A stretch of DNA of 64,000 bases from Pseudomonadota bacterium (GCA_018814305.1 JAHJAA010000045.1:200346-264345); one strand, 5' to 3'. Shown: positions 1 through 9,379, numbered from the stretch's first letter. Made by a program: numbers and translations. Notes: generated by a model not told the origin, from the sequence alone.

Positions 1-964
1 TGGGACGTTGTGGATCAGTGAAAATATTCAACCTTTCCAGAAAGAGGGGGAATAAAATGTCGCCCTGCAGATCGGAAAGAATAACAATACCGGCATATTT
101 GGCGATGAGGACCGAAGCTACCATGGCCTCCATAAGAGGATCATCGGTCATTTCGCAAGGGAACGTGATGGTGGAAAAACCAAGAGGTTTATATTTCTTG
201 TTCACCGCCGCCTTCCGAGCGACAATATTGTCTTCAAGCGCGGCCCGCATGGTCCGGGCACCGGTATCAATAACCAGATCCTTCAGGCCTGAAGCCATCA
301 ATTTCTCGGTTATCTCGATGGTATTATCAATATTGGTTCCCTTAACGCCCACCGGACAATCAACATCCTTGGCAACAGCAGTCAAATCCGTAACATTATC
401 AAGGGTTGCCCCAAAAAGCAGGGGTTTGCGTGCTCCACACTCCTTAGCAGCTGCAGCAAGATGCGCCACGGTATCGCTGATCAGAACCAACTTGGCATCG
501 GCGGCACCGTCCAGGACCCTCTTGACGAGAGCAATAAAGGCAGCCTGATCATTATCGGCATCCTTGACGGCGATTATATCGGCCTTCATCTCCACCCCGA
601 CCCGTTCATAACGTAAAGAGTTGAATCGCTCAATACGTCCGGTCACATCCGCATCTCCCATGGAGGTGGTCACCAGAACTCCAATACCGGTGGGATTCTC
701 AAACCTTTTCTCATGACGATAGAGACAGGTCTCACCGCCCATAACAAAGGTTTTATCCGCTTCACCCAGTTTGACGGTTCGAATCGGCGGCGCAGAGGCC
801 TCCCCGATCTGGTTTTTGACATCATCACTCACGTAAGGGCATTCACCGATCTCCGTCTGCCCGGCTGCTACCTTCATGGCAAAGGCAAGACAGGTCGGAA
901 TGCCGCATTCCCCGCAATTCTTTTTGGGGATCATCTTGAGGATCTGTATTCCGGTTAAAGCCAT
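1..964 (-). CDS. acsC: Corrinoid/iron-sulfur protein large (gamma) subunit AcsC, 3'-truncated by the window edge
   Basis: Carries the methyl group on its corrinoid between methyl-tetrahydrofolate and the acetyl-CoA synthase in the Wood-Ljungdahl pathway. About 321 codons are visible; the family is usually near 440-450 residues, so the C-terminal cobamide-binding part lies outside the window. The N terminus has the [4Fe-4S] motif C17-x2-C20-x4-C25-x16-C42 (NCGECGIPTC), typical of this subunit, followed by the TIM-barrel region. The ATG at 962-964 is preceded by a strong GGAGGAA ribosome site. It lies 68 bp downstream of acsB on the same strand, so it is very probably the last visible gene of the folD-cooS-metF/acsD-acsB-acsC transcript. 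Confidence 0.93.
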   Translation of the reverse strand, partial: MALTGIQILKMIPKKNCGECGIPTCLAFAMKVAAGQTEIGECPYVSDDVKNQIGEASAPPIRTVKLGEADKTFVMGGETCLYRHEKRFENPTGIGVLVTTSMGDADVTGRIERFNSLRYERVGVEMKADIIAVKDADNDQAAFIALVKRVLDGAADAKLVLISDTVAHLAAAAKECGARKPLLFGATLDNVTDLTAVAKDVDCPVGVKGTNIDNTIEITEKLMASGLKDLVIDTGARTMRAALEDNIVARKAAVNKKYKPLGFSTITFPCEMTDDPLMEAMVASVLIAKYAGIVILSDLQGDILFPLFLERLNIFTDPQRP

Positions 965-1032
965 TTGTCTGTTCCTCCAGTCGATATATCAAAATAAATA
1001 AAAAGTATTCAATGCAATTGCGGTAATCAAAT

Positions 1033-3237
1033 TTACATGACGGCTTCCATCTCCAGAGCCGGATGTCCTTTTTCCTTCAGGAATTTGAGGATCTCTTCCT
1101 CGGTTGTCCCGTTTTCCTCAGTGGCGATCATATCAAAGAGTTCTGGTTTGCCGATGGCGGCACAACGCTCTTTTAATTTTTCAGCGATCTCCTCCTTCAT
1201 CATCTTTGGCAACCAGACCACCCGCTCAAGCCCACCTTCAGCCATAAACAGTTTCGGACTGGTCATGTAATGCTTGCTGACTCCCATAAATCCCGGAGTC
1301 TGGGCGCCACCGCCTGCCATACCAGCCAGGGTGGTAAACTTCATACCGCTGGGAGTCATTCCCGTATGATCGCGATTAACCACCATGATCCCGTTGCACT
1401 GGGGCAGCATGGCGGCAATCGCCTCAAAACAACCACACGCGGTCATGGGACTGGTCATCAGGGAGTAACAGGCCAGATCGGTAACCGCCCCACGAGAGGC
1501 CTGAGAGACGAAATCATTGATTCCCTTAAAGACCCCCAGACTCGGATCAAGACATTCACCCTTTTCAATGGGCTGATTAGGACCGGTTGGATTAATGTTG
1601 AAAGAGGCCTTGCCATCAAGCCAGTTATAGGCTCCGCACATCCCGATCCGCTCGGGGGTAATAATACAGACATGGCTAGGTGCGAAAGACTGGCACAGGG
1701 TGCAACTATAGAAAACCTCCTCGGTCTCATCGGTCATGGTACCAAGTCGTTTGTCACGTTCTTCATAGACACTGCGAGCCAGTTCCTGGACCTCTTCGAC
1801 CTTGGGAAGTTCGGTGTAGATTTTCACCTGAATTTTATCAACAATGGCCCCGAACTCCTGATGAAGCTTTCCATGAAGAACCCGCCCGAAGTGCTCGAAA
1901 GAGAAACCTTTTTCGACGGCCGCTTTACCTATTCTAACCCACATAATATTCCGTTGGCCCATGTGCATGATGCCCTGAATATAATTGATCAGATGGTGAA
2001 ACTGGCGCTCAAGAATCGGCTCGAAATCGGACTGCATCTCACGACCGGCAACCTCAACCAGAATAGCGATGGGAAGGTTTTGACCTTGTTGAATATCCTT
2101 AATATCAGGTCCTTCAACAGTTACCAGTCCATCATGGACCTCATCCATTCCCTTGGAAATAAGAACCTCTACCCCAGCAGTCCGACCACCTCCGCATTCC
2201 ATGAACAAATCATCTTTCCGGATTCGTTCACCTTCAAAGGCCGGGCCGAAGGCCATTGGAATATCGATCTTGGTGACGTTGACTTTGAGGCCCCGAACTT
2301 CAATGGCCTTCTGGACGATCTCATCGTGGGGTATATTACTGACCACATGCTCGTAAGTACAGATCCCGGTGGGCAGGACCTCTGGGATATCAAAATCGGA
2401 GATGGTCGGGAAACCCCAGTTAATGGCACCAGCCGCATTGGCATACCATTCATCGGAAACCGGACCGAAGGCCATGACAAAGGCAAAGGTTCGATCCTTG
2501 TTGTAGATCAGGTTTCCACGGTAATCACCCGGCTTGACCCCACCGAAGGCCAAAGCGACCCGGCAGGCAAAGCCAATTGCGAATACAGCAGAGGTGTAGG
2601 TCGGACCAAAAGGAACCAAACGAGTATTCCATCCAACCTGAACATCATTGGCGACCAATTGCTCGGACATCCGAACCCCGTCGGTATGATCATGCATAAA
2701 GATATAAAGATTCTTCTCCTGGAGCTCCAGGGCAATCTTGCTGGCAATTTCCTTGGTGGGGGGAGCTCCCATAATGGCAGCAAAGCCAGGGGCAGTTCCG
2801 TCGACAAATTCTACCCCGCGTTTTCTAAAAACCACGTCGTCAGCGGCACCCAACCACAAATTTCCACCGGTCGGATCTTCGGTCTTCGTGTAAAAACCCG
2901 GATCATCCAGATAACGAATCGCCTCAAACATCTCTTCGGCAAAAAAAGTTGCCATCCCAGCGTCAAGTGCCGGAGCCAGGTACGGAAGCCACATAGTATC
3001 CGTCACCAGTGGTGGCAAAAGCTTACGGCATTCCTGAAAAATATCCTTCATATCGCCAATGTTATTAACCTTGGCGCCAAGCATCGAATAGATAACCGGG
3101 AGGAAGTATGCGGTATTAGGGAATCCGACCTCTTGTTCAGGACCATATTTCTTAACGGCCTCTTCATACTTCGCCTCGGCCATGTCGATAATCTTATGTG
3201 CCCCCCTGATGGCTGCTGAGCAGATGATCTTAGACAT
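1033..3237 (-). CDS. acsB: CO-methylating acetyl-CoA synthase (CODH/ACS beta subunit)
   Basis: Condenses CO, a methyl group from the corrinoid protein and CoA into acetyl-CoA. The 734-residue length matches bacterial AcsB. All A-cluster ligands are visible: C512-x2-C515-x8-C524-x9-C534 for the [4Fe-4S] cluster, and C601-G-C603 for the distal nickel. The spacing is the same as in the Moorella enzyme, shifted by six residues. The N-terminal domain that forms the CO tunnel in bacterial enzymes is present, unlike in archaeal CdhC. The ATG follows a CAGGAG ribosome site. It is flanked by the metF-acsD fusion upstream and acsC downstream, all on the minus strand. A 649-codon open frame on the opposite strand is an antisense shadow. 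Confidence 0.97.
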   Translation of the reverse strand: MSKIICSAAIRGAHKIIDMAEAKYEEAVKKYGPEQEVGFPNTAYFLPVIYSMLGAKVNNIGDMKDIFQECRKLLPPLVTDTMWLPYLAPALDAGMATFFAEEMFEAIRYLDDPGFYTKTEDPTGGNLWLGAADDVVFRKRGVEFVDGTAPGFAAIMGAPPTKEIASKIALELQEKNLYIFMHDHTDGVRMSEQLVANDVQVGWNTRLVPFGPTYTSAVFAIGFACRVALAFGGVKPGDYRGNLIYNKDRTFAFVMAFGPVSDEWYANAAGAINWGFPTISDFDIPEVLPTGICTYEHVVSNIPHDEIVQKAIEVRGLKVNVTKIDIPMAFGPAFEGERIRKDDLFMECGGGRTAGVEVLISKGMDEVHDGLVTVEGPDIKDIQQGQNLPIAILVEVAGREMQSDFEPILERQFHHLINYIQGIMHMGQRNIMWVRIGKAAVEKGFSFEHFGRVLHGKLHQEFGAIVDKIQVKIYTELPKVEEVQELARSVYEERDKRLGTMTDETEEVFYSCTLCQSFAPSHVCIITPERIGMCGAYNWLDGKASFNINPTGPNQPIEKGECLDPSLGVFKGINDFVSQASRGAVTDLACYSLMTSPMTACGCFEAIAAMLPQCNGIMVVNRDHTGMTPSGMKFTTLAGMAGGGAQTPGFMGVSKHYMTSPKLFMAEGGLERVVWLPKMMKEEIAEKLKERCAAIGKPELFDMIATEENGTTEEEILKFLKEKGHPALEMEAVM

Positions 3238-3316
3238 TGGTAACTCCTGGAATAGTATTCAAAAAAAATTCAAACAGTCCGACAGACTGTCCATGGATCG
3301 TTATCACGGAATCGTC

Positions 3317-5983
3317 TCAACCGAGAAGTCCGTTTATCAGCGAACGAATCAGGGCTATGGCCTGGGGATGACGCATAATCAGAACCTCACCTCCCGCAAG
3401 CATCATACATGAAGCGGTCATAGCCTCCATCAGCACACCGCGTCGTTCCTGGTCACCGAGTTGGCCGTCTGAGGGCAGTTTCGTTTCCTTACTCTTCCAC
3501 ACCTCTCGTCCCAGATTACAAACGAAGGGGACCTGCAATTTCTCATCCTTCTGGGTCATGGCAGCCAACCTGATCCGCTCCATAACGGAATAGGTATATT
3601 CAATGCCATATCCCAAGGCACCGATGGAAGGATCAATCAAGACACCGTCCAGAGATACTCCGAGATTCTCCAGGAGGATATTCAACTGTTTGGCCAGATT
3701 GACATCAATAGGTGAGGCTGCGACCATCTGATGCTGAAAAGCCATTGCAGTGGCCCCGATGGAACGATAGTTGGCATCGCCAAGTGGTGCCAGACAGACC
3801 TTCTTATCGCCGATCATGGCGGTAATTTCCCTCAGGGTATTGGTATCCTTATCCGCATTTCCGCAACCCCAGAGAATAATCGGGACATCAACACTGCTGA
3901 TCACTTCGGCGGCAATTTTCGCAGCCTCGGCGGAAGAACGGTTCATTCCATTGGGATCAGTACTGACCAAGGAGAGGCAGAGTGCTTCTGCTTTAAAATC
4001 ATTGACACACTTCTTGGCCCATGCCACTGGGTCGCTCATGACATCACTGAAATGACGGGACAACGTTTCCGGCCACTCGTCCGGGGCCACATCGAGGATG
4101 TCCATGGCTATAATTGGGCGATTGGGCATGGCCCCTTCATAGAGTTGGAATGGCAGGGTGGTTTCACCGCCAGTCTTGACCAGGGCCTCGCCGTTGCCAA
4201 GGACAACTTCACGAATTTTGCCGGAGTATTGTGTTTTATAGTGATCGGCCGGTATTTTAGAAGCGCGCTGGGCCAAAGTCGTCTCTTCAACCTTCAGAGC
4301 GCTTGCCGTAACTTTGCCCTCGGCCGCAGGAACGGCCGCCTTCTTTTCAGCGATCGCTGGAGCTGGTGCTTCTGTCTTGGCTACTGACGGTATCGACGCT
4401 TCCGTCTTGGCTACTGCCGAGGCAGGCGCTTCCACCTTGGCAACTTTTTGGGCCTCGGCCTTTTTCGCAGTAGCAGCCGCGACTATCCTTTGGGCCTCAG
4501 CCTTTTTCGCAGCCAAAGCTGCCGCCTTTTCTGCTTCGGCCTTTCGGGCTGTCTCTTCAGCAACCTTAGCCGTATCAACGGCCTTTACCTCAGAAGCGGA
4601 AGGAACCGGGGCGGTATGGGCAACAGGAGCTGCCTGGGCCTTGGGGGCTGGAACAGAACCAAGAATCGGCTGTTTTTTCAGTATTGCCTCAGCTCCGGCA
4701 AATTCAGCAAGGGCATCAAACTGGGCGTCGGTCAGGTTAAAGGCCTTTTTCAAGGCATCAAGCCCGTTACGGACCGACTCCAGTGCCATAAGTCGTTCTT
4801 TTTCGTTCATTTCATCCTCTCCCGCATCTTCGGTTTCAATATTTTCGTATCCAGACACAGTCGGAGCGACGGTGGGTGCCACTATTCCCGAGGATCGGGT
4901 TATGGTAGCCGCCTCAGCCCGGGCCTGGTCAATAATTTTTTCCGCTTCTCGCCGGGCTTCAGCCATCAACTGATCGGCAGCGCCGACCTCGCCTGGTTCA
5001 ACCGTTCTGACAACTATTTCACTTGAGGTTGGGGCTGCTTCGACAGTATGCGTGTCGTCATCAAATACGGGCCGGGTGCCAAGTTTGGCCCGACTAACGA
5101 TTTCGGGCACGGCGCTTTCCCATTCAATGGCCATGATATGAACCCCGGAAACGCCCTTAATCTCCCGAACCTGCTGAATGATATCAACACAGATATTAAT
5201 TCCTTCTTCTTCCTTATCCTTCGCCCCTTTCAGGCGATCGATCACCGAATCAGGAACATCCATCCCCGGGACAAAATTCTTCATATACCGGGCCATGCCG
5301 AGGGAACGAGGCGGGGTAACCCCAGCCAGAACATAAACCTTCTCGGCAAGCCCCAAGTTCCTGACCTCTTCCATAAACTCGGCAAATTTCTCGACGTTAT
5401 AGATAATCTGGGTCTGGACAAAATCGGCCCCATTGGCCACCTTTTTACCAAGTCTGGCCGCCCTGCTCTTGACGTCCGGCCCGGCAAAGGGATTAGCGGC
5501 AGCCCCCAAAAACATACGCGGCTCATGGGCCTTAATGGTTTCACCACATTGGAATTGACGATTATCTCTCATGTCCCGCACCATTCCAAGAAGCTGAATG
5601 GAGTCCATATCAAAGACCCCCTTAGCCCCGGGATGATTGCCGAATTTCTGATGGTCGCCAGTAAGGCAAAGCAAATTTTTCAGCCCCAGGGCGGACGCCC
5701 CAAGGAGATCACTCTGCATCCCAATCCGATTCCGATCACGGCAGGTCATCTGGATCACCGGTTCAACCCCTTCGGAGAGGGTGATCAGACCCGCTGCAAT
5801 ACTTGACATCCTGACAATGGCCGTCTGGCAGTCGGTAATATTGACGGCGTCAACATTTCCCTTCAGCAGGCGGGATTTCTGTCTGACGACCTCTGGATCA
5901 CTGCTCTTGGGGGGGCCAAGTTCACCGGTTACGGCAAACCCGCCGGAGGTCAAAATCCGTTCTAAACGGCTACCCGATTTCAT
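3317..5983 (-). CDS. Fusion of methylenetetrahydrofolate reductase (MetF) and corrinoid/iron-sulfur protein small subunit (AcsD)
   Basis: One uninterrupted 888-codon frame joins two Wood-Ljungdahl proteins. Residues about 1-300 are a MetF-type TIM barrel with the catalytic Glu in VTGELGPP (E21) and the LTGDHQ motif. Residues about 320-375 are Glu/Ala-rich and probably coiled. Residues 392-440 form a short helical segment. Residues about 445-570 are an Ala/Lys/Pro linker with repeated KTEA units. Residues about 580-888 are the AcsD/CdhD TIM barrel (GKIREVVLG, ILWGCGN, DPSIGALGYGIEYTYS). An upstream GTG at 5999-6001 is possible, but the ATG at 5981-5983 follows AAGGAA at a better distance. An internal ATG at 4808-4810 has its own GGGAGAGG site, so a separate 497-residue AcsD form may also be made. 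Domain identities are secure. Whether the fusion is native or due to a lost stop codon or sequencing error is not known. Confidence 0.88.
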   Translation of the reverse strand: MKSGSRLERILTSGGFAVTGELGPPKSSDPEVVRQKSRLLKGNVDAVNITDCQTAIVRMSSIAAGLITLSEGVEPVIQMTCRDRNRIGMQSDLLGASALGLKNLLCLTGDHQKFGNHPGAKGVFDMDSIQLLGMVRDMRDNRQFQCGETIKAHEPRMFLGAAANPFAGPDVKSRAARLGKKVANGADFVQTQIIYNVEKFAEFMEEVRNLGLAEKVYVLAGVTPPRSLGMARYMKNFVPGMDVPDSVIDRLKGAKDKEEEGINICVDIIQQVREIKGVSGVHIMAIEWESAVPEIVSRAKLGTRPVFDDDTHTVEAAPTSSEIVVRTVEPGEVGAADQLMAEARREAEKIIDQARAEAATITRSSGIVAPTVAPTVSGYENIETEDAGEDEMNEKERLMALESVRNGLDALKKAFNLTDAQFDALAEFAGAEAILKKQPILGSVPAPKAQAAPVAHTAPVPSASEVKAVDTAKVAEETARKAEAEKAAALAAKKAEAQRIVAAATAKKAEAQKVAKVEAPASAVAKTEASIPSVAKTEAPAPAIAEKKAAVPAAEGKVTASALKVEETTLAQRASKIPADHYKTQYSGKIREVVLGNGEALVKTGGETTLPFQLYEGAMPNRPIIAMDILDVAPDEWPETLSRHFSDVMSDPVAWAKKCVNDFKAEALCLSLVSTDPNGMNRSSAEAAKIAAEVISSVDVPIILWGCGNADKDTNTLREITAMIGDKKVCLAPLGDANYRSIGATAMAFQHQMVAASPIDVNLAKQLNILLENLGVSLDGVLIDPSIGALGYGIEYTYSVMERIRLAAMTQKDEKLQVPFVCNLGREVWKSKETKLPSDGQLGDQERRGVLMEAMTASCMMLAGGEVLIMRHPQAIALIRSLINGLLG
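4808..4822 (-). promoter_or_regulatory. Internal ribosome binding site and ATG inside the metF-acsD fusion
   Basis: Read on the minus strand, GGGAGAGGATGAA precedes ATG AAC GAA AAA. This is a Shine-Dalgarno-like GGAGAGG six to seven bases upstream of an in-frame Met (codon 392 of the fusion). It sits exactly at the junction between the MetF part and the linker plus AcsD part. Initiation here would give a 497-residue protein. This suggests that metF and acsD were once, or still are, separately initiated cistrons. Confidence 0.5.
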
Positions 5984-6167
5984 CTGGTCTCTTTCCTTCA
6001 CGTTTATATAATAAAAATTTTTCTAGGCGTTGTCGTAGACCAAGCCTGGTCAACATCACCCTGGATGATCGAAATTCGGCTGAAAGTCCGTCCCTTTCCA
6101 CGTTGCCTTTTCACCATCTGGGAAAAAGCGATAAAAGGCAAGGAACTCTCACGCCGGATTTGAACTT

Positions 6168-8165
6168 TTATCGGGGACCTGCGACACCATGACAGCCGAC
6201 GTCACTAAGGGCACCACTTCCCAAGTCCCGGCGCATCTCCATATCAAAAAGAACCCGCTCAGCCTTTTTATTGATCCCCAAGGCATCACGCTTCTGCTCA
6301 ATCTTTTCAATCATTATCCGGGCAATTTCTTTTGGATCCTCAGCAATATTCCAATGGGCACCATAGGTTTCCATCATTCCATCGGTCATATATTGGTTAA
6401 AGGCCTTTGAACCGGTGATGGGCAGACTCTGGAATACAACCTGGGCACCACTGGCAACAAAATATTGACCAATAGCCACCGCCTTCTCACTCATATACAG
6501 GGGCGCTGTACCGATGGCGGGCAAATCGGAAATATCATCACCCAGACCGCCCTCACGGACCATCTCGGTGGCAGCAATCAGGATCCGGCTGTTATCCACA
6601 CAAGAACCCATATGAAGAACCGGCGGCATCCCCACCGTCTCACAGACCTCGCGCAGACTCTCGCCGCAGAACTCGGCCGCCTCAGGCCGCATCAACCCAG
6701 CCTTGCCAAGGGAAGTGGCTGCACAACCGGTGGCCAAGACCAGGATATTATTCTTGATCAATTCACGGGCGATGATCTCATGGGATTCATCGGTGTATTT
6801 ATAATTATCACAACCAACAATGGCGCCAACCCCACGAATCCGACCATTGATAATATTATCATTCAAGGGACGATAACTGGCTCGGAATCGGCCGCCCAGC
6901 ATATAGTTAATGGTTTCATGACTGAAGCCGACCACCACATCGGACTTGGTCTTTTCAGGTATAAAGAATTTACCCCGTTTCTTGTAGTTCCCGATGGCCT
7001 TGGTCAAAATCGCCTTGGCACTGTTCATGGCGTCATGTTCTTCAAATTGGATATGAACCGCATCAGGCATCTTGGCCCGATAGTTAGTTGTAATGATATC
7101 GGTATGAAAATTCTTGGCCACCTGAGCCACTGACTGCATGACACACTGGACATCCACCACCATGGCTTCGATGGCGCCAGTGGCCAGGGCCATTTCCTGC
7201 TGGATGAACCCTGCCGCCACCGGGATACCTCTCCGCATGAGTATCTCATTTCCGGTGCAACAGACCCCGGCCAGATTGATCCCCTTGGCGCCAGCCTTCT
7301 TGGCAAGCTCCAGAATATCCGGTTCCTGAGCGGCGATACAAAGGGATTCTGCCAGCAGTGGTTCATGGCCATGGACAGTAACGTTGACCATATCAGACTT
7401 CAACACCCCCAAATCCACGATAGCCCGCCTCGGGACCGGGGTACCAAACATGATATCGGTCAACTCCGTGGACAGCATGGAAGACCCCCAACCGTCAGAA
7501 AGGGCACAGCGGGAACCCTGCAGCATCAGGTTATGGTACTCCTGATCCACCCCCATGTGGGTACGGTGCATCATCTCGGTAACCTCACGGTCAATGCCAC
7601 GGGGTTCAATACCCAATTTTTTCCACAGGGCCTGCCGTTTGGCCGGTGCCCGTTTAAGCATGGTAATGGGTTCGTCGTCCTGACTCCCGAACTCAGCCAA
7701 AGCCTTCTCACCAAGTTCCAAGGCAATTTCATTTTTATCACGATCTTCAATCTCAATACCAAATAAGGTCGCCAGCTTATGGAGTTTCTCCACATCCTGG
7801 ATCTTATGCGCGGTTTGTCCTTTAGCGGTAGCAATAAAACCCTTAACCATTTCCCGGGCATGATCAGTATGGGAAGCAGATCCTGCGGCAATAATCCGGG
7901 CCAGGTTCCGGGCGGCGACGGTATCAGCGGTGGCTCCGCAGATCCCGATCATTTCCTCAACACCGTCTATAATCTGGCATGGTCCCATATTACAGTTCCG
8001 GCAACAGGTTCCACTGGACCCGAACAGACAGGCCGACATCCCTCGTGAGCGAACCCGGTCATATGCGGTATTGACGTTCTTGGCTATATCCTGGGAAAGC
8101 ACTTCTAAGGTGGATTTACAGGTAATATCCGCGCAGCTTTCACATCCGTTTCTTATAACAGCCAT
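6168..8165 (-). CDS. cooS: Ni-dependent carbon monoxide dehydrogenase catalytic subunit (CooS/AcsA type)
   Basis: Interconverts CO2 and CO, here most likely to feed AcsB. It is 665 residues from the ATG at 8163-8165, which follows TGAGGT; a start 17 codons upstream is less likely. Metal-site motifs are complete. The D-cluster pair is C46-x7-C54, the B-cluster is C55-x2-C58-x4-C63 and C76, and there is an extra N-terminal C8-x2-C11-x4-C16. The C-cluster motifs are VHGHEPLL, GVCCTGNE, DVQCVMQS, VGCDNYK, TGCAATSLGKAGL and HMGSCVDNSRI. It sits between folD and metF-acsD, and the synthase genes downstream make it the CODH of the bifunctional complex rather than a stand-alone respiratory CooS. The residues after DLGSGAL look like a short C-terminal extension. 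Confidence 0.96.
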   Translation of the reverse strand: MAVIRNGCESCADITCKSTLEVLSQDIAKNVNTAYDRVRSRGMSACLFGSSGTCCRNCNMGPCQIIDGVEEMIGICGATADTVAARNLARIIAAGSASHTDHAREMVKGFIATAKGQTAHKIQDVEKLHKLATLFGIEIEDRDKNEIALELGEKALAEFGSQDDEPITMLKRAPAKRQALWKKLGIEPRGIDREVTEMMHRTHMGVDQEYHNLMLQGSRCALSDGWGSSMLSTELTDIMFGTPVPRRAIVDLGVLKSDMVNVTVHGHEPLLAESLCIAAQEPDILELAKKAGAKGINLAGVCCTGNEILMRRGIPVAAGFIQQEMALATGAIEAMVVDVQCVMQSVAQVAKNFHTDIITTNYRAKMPDAVHIQFEEHDAMNSAKAILTKAIGNYKKRGKFFIPEKTKSDVVVGFSHETINYMLGGRFRASYRPLNDNIINGRIRGVGAIVGCDNYKYTDESHEIIARELIKNNILVLATGCAATSLGKAGLMRPEAAEFCGESLREVCETVGMPPVLHMGSCVDNSRILIAATEMVREGGLGDDISDLPAIGTAPLYMSEKAVAIGQYFVASGAQVVFQSLPITGSKAFNQYMTDGMMETYGAHWNIAEDPKEIARIMIEKIEQKRDALGINKKAERVLFDMEMRRDLGSGALSDVGCHGVAGPR

Positions 8166-8245
8166 GGTGTACCTCAATTCATTTGTTCTTGTTCTCGTCC
8201 TACCGGAGAGAAACACTTTAACAACCCTGCCGAACCACCGTCAGG

Positions 8246-8268
8246 GATCACATTTAGTAAATGTAATC
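8246..8268. other. Imperfect inverted repeat between folD and cooS
   Basis: GAT-c-ACATTT-agt-AAATGT-a-ATC forms a symmetrical element directly after the folD stop codon, about 80 bp before the cooS start. It could be an mRNA hairpin that tunes stability between the two cistrons, or a protein site. No U-tract follows, so it is not called a terminator. Confidence 0.3.
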
Positions 8269-8276
8269 ATTCCTGA

Positions 8277-9164
8277 TTAGATCAACCCGGCTGCCTGCTT
8301 GGCGGCTTGAACTGTATTTTTCATCAGCATAGTAATGGTCATTGGCCCTACCCCACCGGGAACCGGCGTAATAAATGAGGCCTTTTCTTTTACCTCGTTG
8401 AAGTCAACATCACCGGCCAGGATTGCCTTACCGGACTCACTCATCCCAATACGATTCACCCCGACATCGATAATAACCACACCATCTTTGACCTGATTAG
8501 CCTTGACCAAATTAGGAACACCAACGGCCGCGATAATAATATCAGCCCTCCGGGTATGGAAGTCGGTGTCTTTGGTTCGAGTGTGACAAAGAGTCACGGT
8601 GGCGTTGCCCGATGGGCGTTTCTGCAACATCAGGTTGGCGATGGGCTTACCGACGATGTTACTGCGCCCAAGGACCACAACTTCCTTCCCGCTGGTCTCG
8701 ACCCCGCTTCTCTCGAGCATCTCAAGAATGCCGTGAGGGGTACAGGGCAGAAAGCATTGTTCGCCAAGCACCATCTTGCCGACATTAACGGGATGGAAAC
8801 CATCCACATCCTTGTTCGGATCGATGGCGTAGAGCACCTTGGCCTCATTGATGTGCTTAGGCAATGGTAACTGTACCAATATTCCGTTAATCTTCTCATC
8901 ATTATTGTATTGATCGATCAGGGCAAGGAGTTTTTCCTCAGAGGTATCTGCCGGAAGATCAACTTGCTCGGAATAAATCCCTAAAGCCTTGGCTGTCTTG
9001 CTTTTAGCGGTCACGTAGGAAACAGAGGCCGGGTTTTCACCGACCAGAATTGTCACCAAGCCGGGAACAACGTTATGCTTATCCTTGAGCTCGGTGACGA
9101 CCACGGTCAGTTCCTCGCGAATCGCCTTAGCAATCTCTACCCCACTAATAATTTTTGCACTCAT
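8277..9164 (-). CDS. folD: Bifunctional methylenetetrahydrofolate dehydrogenase / methenyltetrahydrofolate cyclohydrolase
   Basis: Carries out the two middle steps of the methyl branch, converting formyl-THF to methenyl-THF and methylene-THF. The 295 residues match the family length. Key residues are Y50 and K54 (SYVTAK), Q98 (LVQLPLP) and D121 (KDVDGF), followed by the PCTP loop, the NADP-binding GRSNIVGKP and the signature PVPGGVGPMT. The ATG follows AAGGAG seven bases upstream. It is the first gene of the Wood-Ljungdahl transcript on the minus strand, with 111 bp to the cooS start. The leader to its right holds a 16-bp palindrome that may be an operator. Confidence 0.97.
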   Translation of the reverse strand: MSAKIISGVEIAKAIREELTVVVTELKDKHNVVPGLVTILVGENPASVSYVTAKSKTAKALGIYSEQVDLPADTSEEKLLALIDQYNNDEKINGILVQLPLPKHINEAKVLYAIDPNKDVDGFHPVNVGKMVLGEQCFLPCTPHGILEMLERSGVETSGKEVVVLGRSNIVGKPIANLMLQKRPSGNATVTLCHTRTKDTDFHTRRADIIIAAVGVPNLVKANQVKDGVVIIDVGVNRIGMSESGKAILAGDVDFNEVKEKASFITPVPGGVGPMTITMLMKNTVQAAKQAAGLI

Positions 9165-9352
9165 GTCTTTACTCCTTGATCATATCGTGAAAGAATAGCT
9201 TCTAAAATTTGCGTAAAATGCCACAACCAGACACTCAAAACAGAAGGCACCTGAAGCGCTCGAATGCCGGAAAAGAGCACAAAAATATCCCCGTAACTTC
9301 AAAGAGTTATTTCCAGTAACTGCTAATGTGGGCACTACGGACCAAAGCTTTT

Positions 9353-9379
9353 AGGATAGAATGAATGATCATTCATCAA
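9353..9379 (-). promoter_or_regulatory. Candidate promoter with a 16-bp palindromic operator upstream of the Wood-Ljungdahl operon
   Basis: 9361-9376 is a perfect palindrome, ATGAATGATCATTCAT. On the minus strand it falls between TTGATG (9374-9379) and TATCCT (9353-9358), a -35/-10-like pair with a short 15-base spacer. The element lies about 190 bp upstream of the folD start and just past the terminator of the upstream pilB-like gene. TetR/FadR-type repressors bind palindromes of this size and TGAATGA-like half sites. The palindrome is seen; the promoter and repressor roles are inference. Confidence 0.4.

Noticed and set aside
1270-3219. 649-codon open frame on the plus strand across acsB
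   Set aside because: It is antisense to a gene with all A-cluster ligands. Its sequence matches no family and has no good ribosome site; it is a shadow caused by codon bias.
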